Source of the DNA: Carallia brachiata | Lineage: Eukaryota; Streptophyta; Magnoliopsida; Malpighiales; Rhizophoraceae | NCBI GenBank assembly: GCA_021464245.1 | Contig: JADCRB010000036.1 | Location: forward strand, 3,955,939 to 4,019,938 | Length of the DNA stretch: 64,000 bases | Reading direction: 5' to 3' | Shown here: positions 63,440-64,000 of the stretch, in pieces | How positions within the stretch are numbered: the stretch's first letter is position 1 | Layout: the number at the start of each line of letters is the position of its first letter | Position numbers and translations under genes: made by a program | The notes under the pieces: generated by a model | What the model was told of the DNA's origin: nothing | The model's input: only the letters and a program-made list of their open reading frames with translations | Database searches by the model: none

Positions 63440-64000
63440 CATGCATATCAACGCCGGCAAGATAGACCGTACCCCATAAAATTCACGGTTGACCGATCAT
63501 ACCAATAAATGAACGAAGTCCAGTATAGTTCCGTCCAATGCCAGGTAGCACCTGAGAGAACAGTGACAGGACAAACACCCATCGATGAAAGAATGCAGAT
63601 CAGTTTCTAATGAAAACATGGACATGTCCAACGAGGAAACTCTATCGTTTATAAGGCTCTACGGGAACTTTTCCTTCTTGCTGCCAATATGTAAACGCTA
63701 GATAATACTTCGACTCAATCAAGTGCAGCGTCAATGACAATAAACAGTGATTTCTTTCGGCAGTATCTGATTGTCTAAGAAATGTACTCGTTGAAAATAG
63801 CGGGTGACGGTGACTGGTAGAGTGAATGTGCTGAAAGGTTATCATTTCTCCAACGTGTTATGTTGACGTGAAAATATATTTTTTTTACTGTAAAATTAAG
63901 TTAAACGGTAAGGCATGTAAAAGTGGGTCACAATAAATGGTATCTCCAATATTGATTGGGTTCTATACTATTATTTGTAAACGGATGGTGAAAGATCTAA
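63440..64000. other. unit D continuation, downstream NLR flank
   Basis: Homologous to about 37065-37620 (A), 45225-45780 (B) and 53425-53980 (C). No gene is present in this piece; it precedes a predicted NLR outside the window. Confidence 0.65.

Larger units (their letters stand above)
60330..64000. repeat. tandem segmental duplication, unit D (partial)
   Basis: The junction motif is near 60336; downstream block homology runs over 60700-61352 and resumes at 63440-64000. As in unit B, uL23m coding exons are missing. The intervening 2.08 kb consists of two transposon insertions. By alignment with unit A, the stop of a further NLR would lie roughly 0.6 kb beyond the window. Confidence 0.75.

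Overview
This is nuclear DNA of a flowering plant, most likely a eudicot. The evidence is AT-rich intergenic DNA, genes of up to 17 exons with GT-AG introns, plant-only families (methionine S-methyltransferase, plastid copper ATPase PAA1, CC-NBS-LRR resistance genes), Au-type SINE remnants and hAT/Mutator-type elements. I cannot name the species.

Layout. The left half (1-33.6 kb) is single-copy gene space: an ER-targeted small heat shock protein (486-1050, minus); methionine S-methyltransferase MMT (2436-9894, minus, 12 exons); a PDCD2-like MYND zinc-finger protein (12299-16499, plus, 10 exons); and PAA1/HMA6 (17864-33618, minus, 17 exons with several TE remnants in its introns). PDCD2 is divergent from MMT and convergent with PAA1.

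The right half (35.2-64 kb) is a tandem segmental duplication. Each roughly 8-kb unit carries, or once carried, a mitochondrial-type uL23 ribosomal protein gene (plus strand) followed by a CC-NBS-LRR gene (minus strand). Units A (35.2-43.6 kb) and C (51.4-60.3 kb) keep uL23m; units B (43.6-51.4 kb) and D (60.3 kb onward) keep only the sequence downstream of it. The real repeat therefore looks like a two-unit block of about 16.5 kb (A+B) copied to give C+D. Unit D runs off the window, and its NLR would lie just past the right edge. Unit D was hit by two DNA transposons of different superfamilies, with perfect 8-bp and 9-bp target duplications only 3 bp apart. The A-C pair also differs by a 482-bp inverted-repeat element whose empty site is visible in unit A.

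The genes do not form one pathway. The right half is a birth-and-death resistance-gene cluster with local gene conversion and at least six frame-breaking indels across three NLRs and one uL23m copy. Many otherwise well-conserved single-copy genes (sHSP, MMT, PAA1) also carry single-base length changes, mostly in short homopolymers. This suggests residual long-read assembly errors, and single-base frameshifts in the window should be read with that in mind. The 14-bp tandem duplication in NLR-3 is harder to explain that way.

All exon boundaries were derived by hand from splice sites, frame arithmetic and remembered family homology. No search was run.
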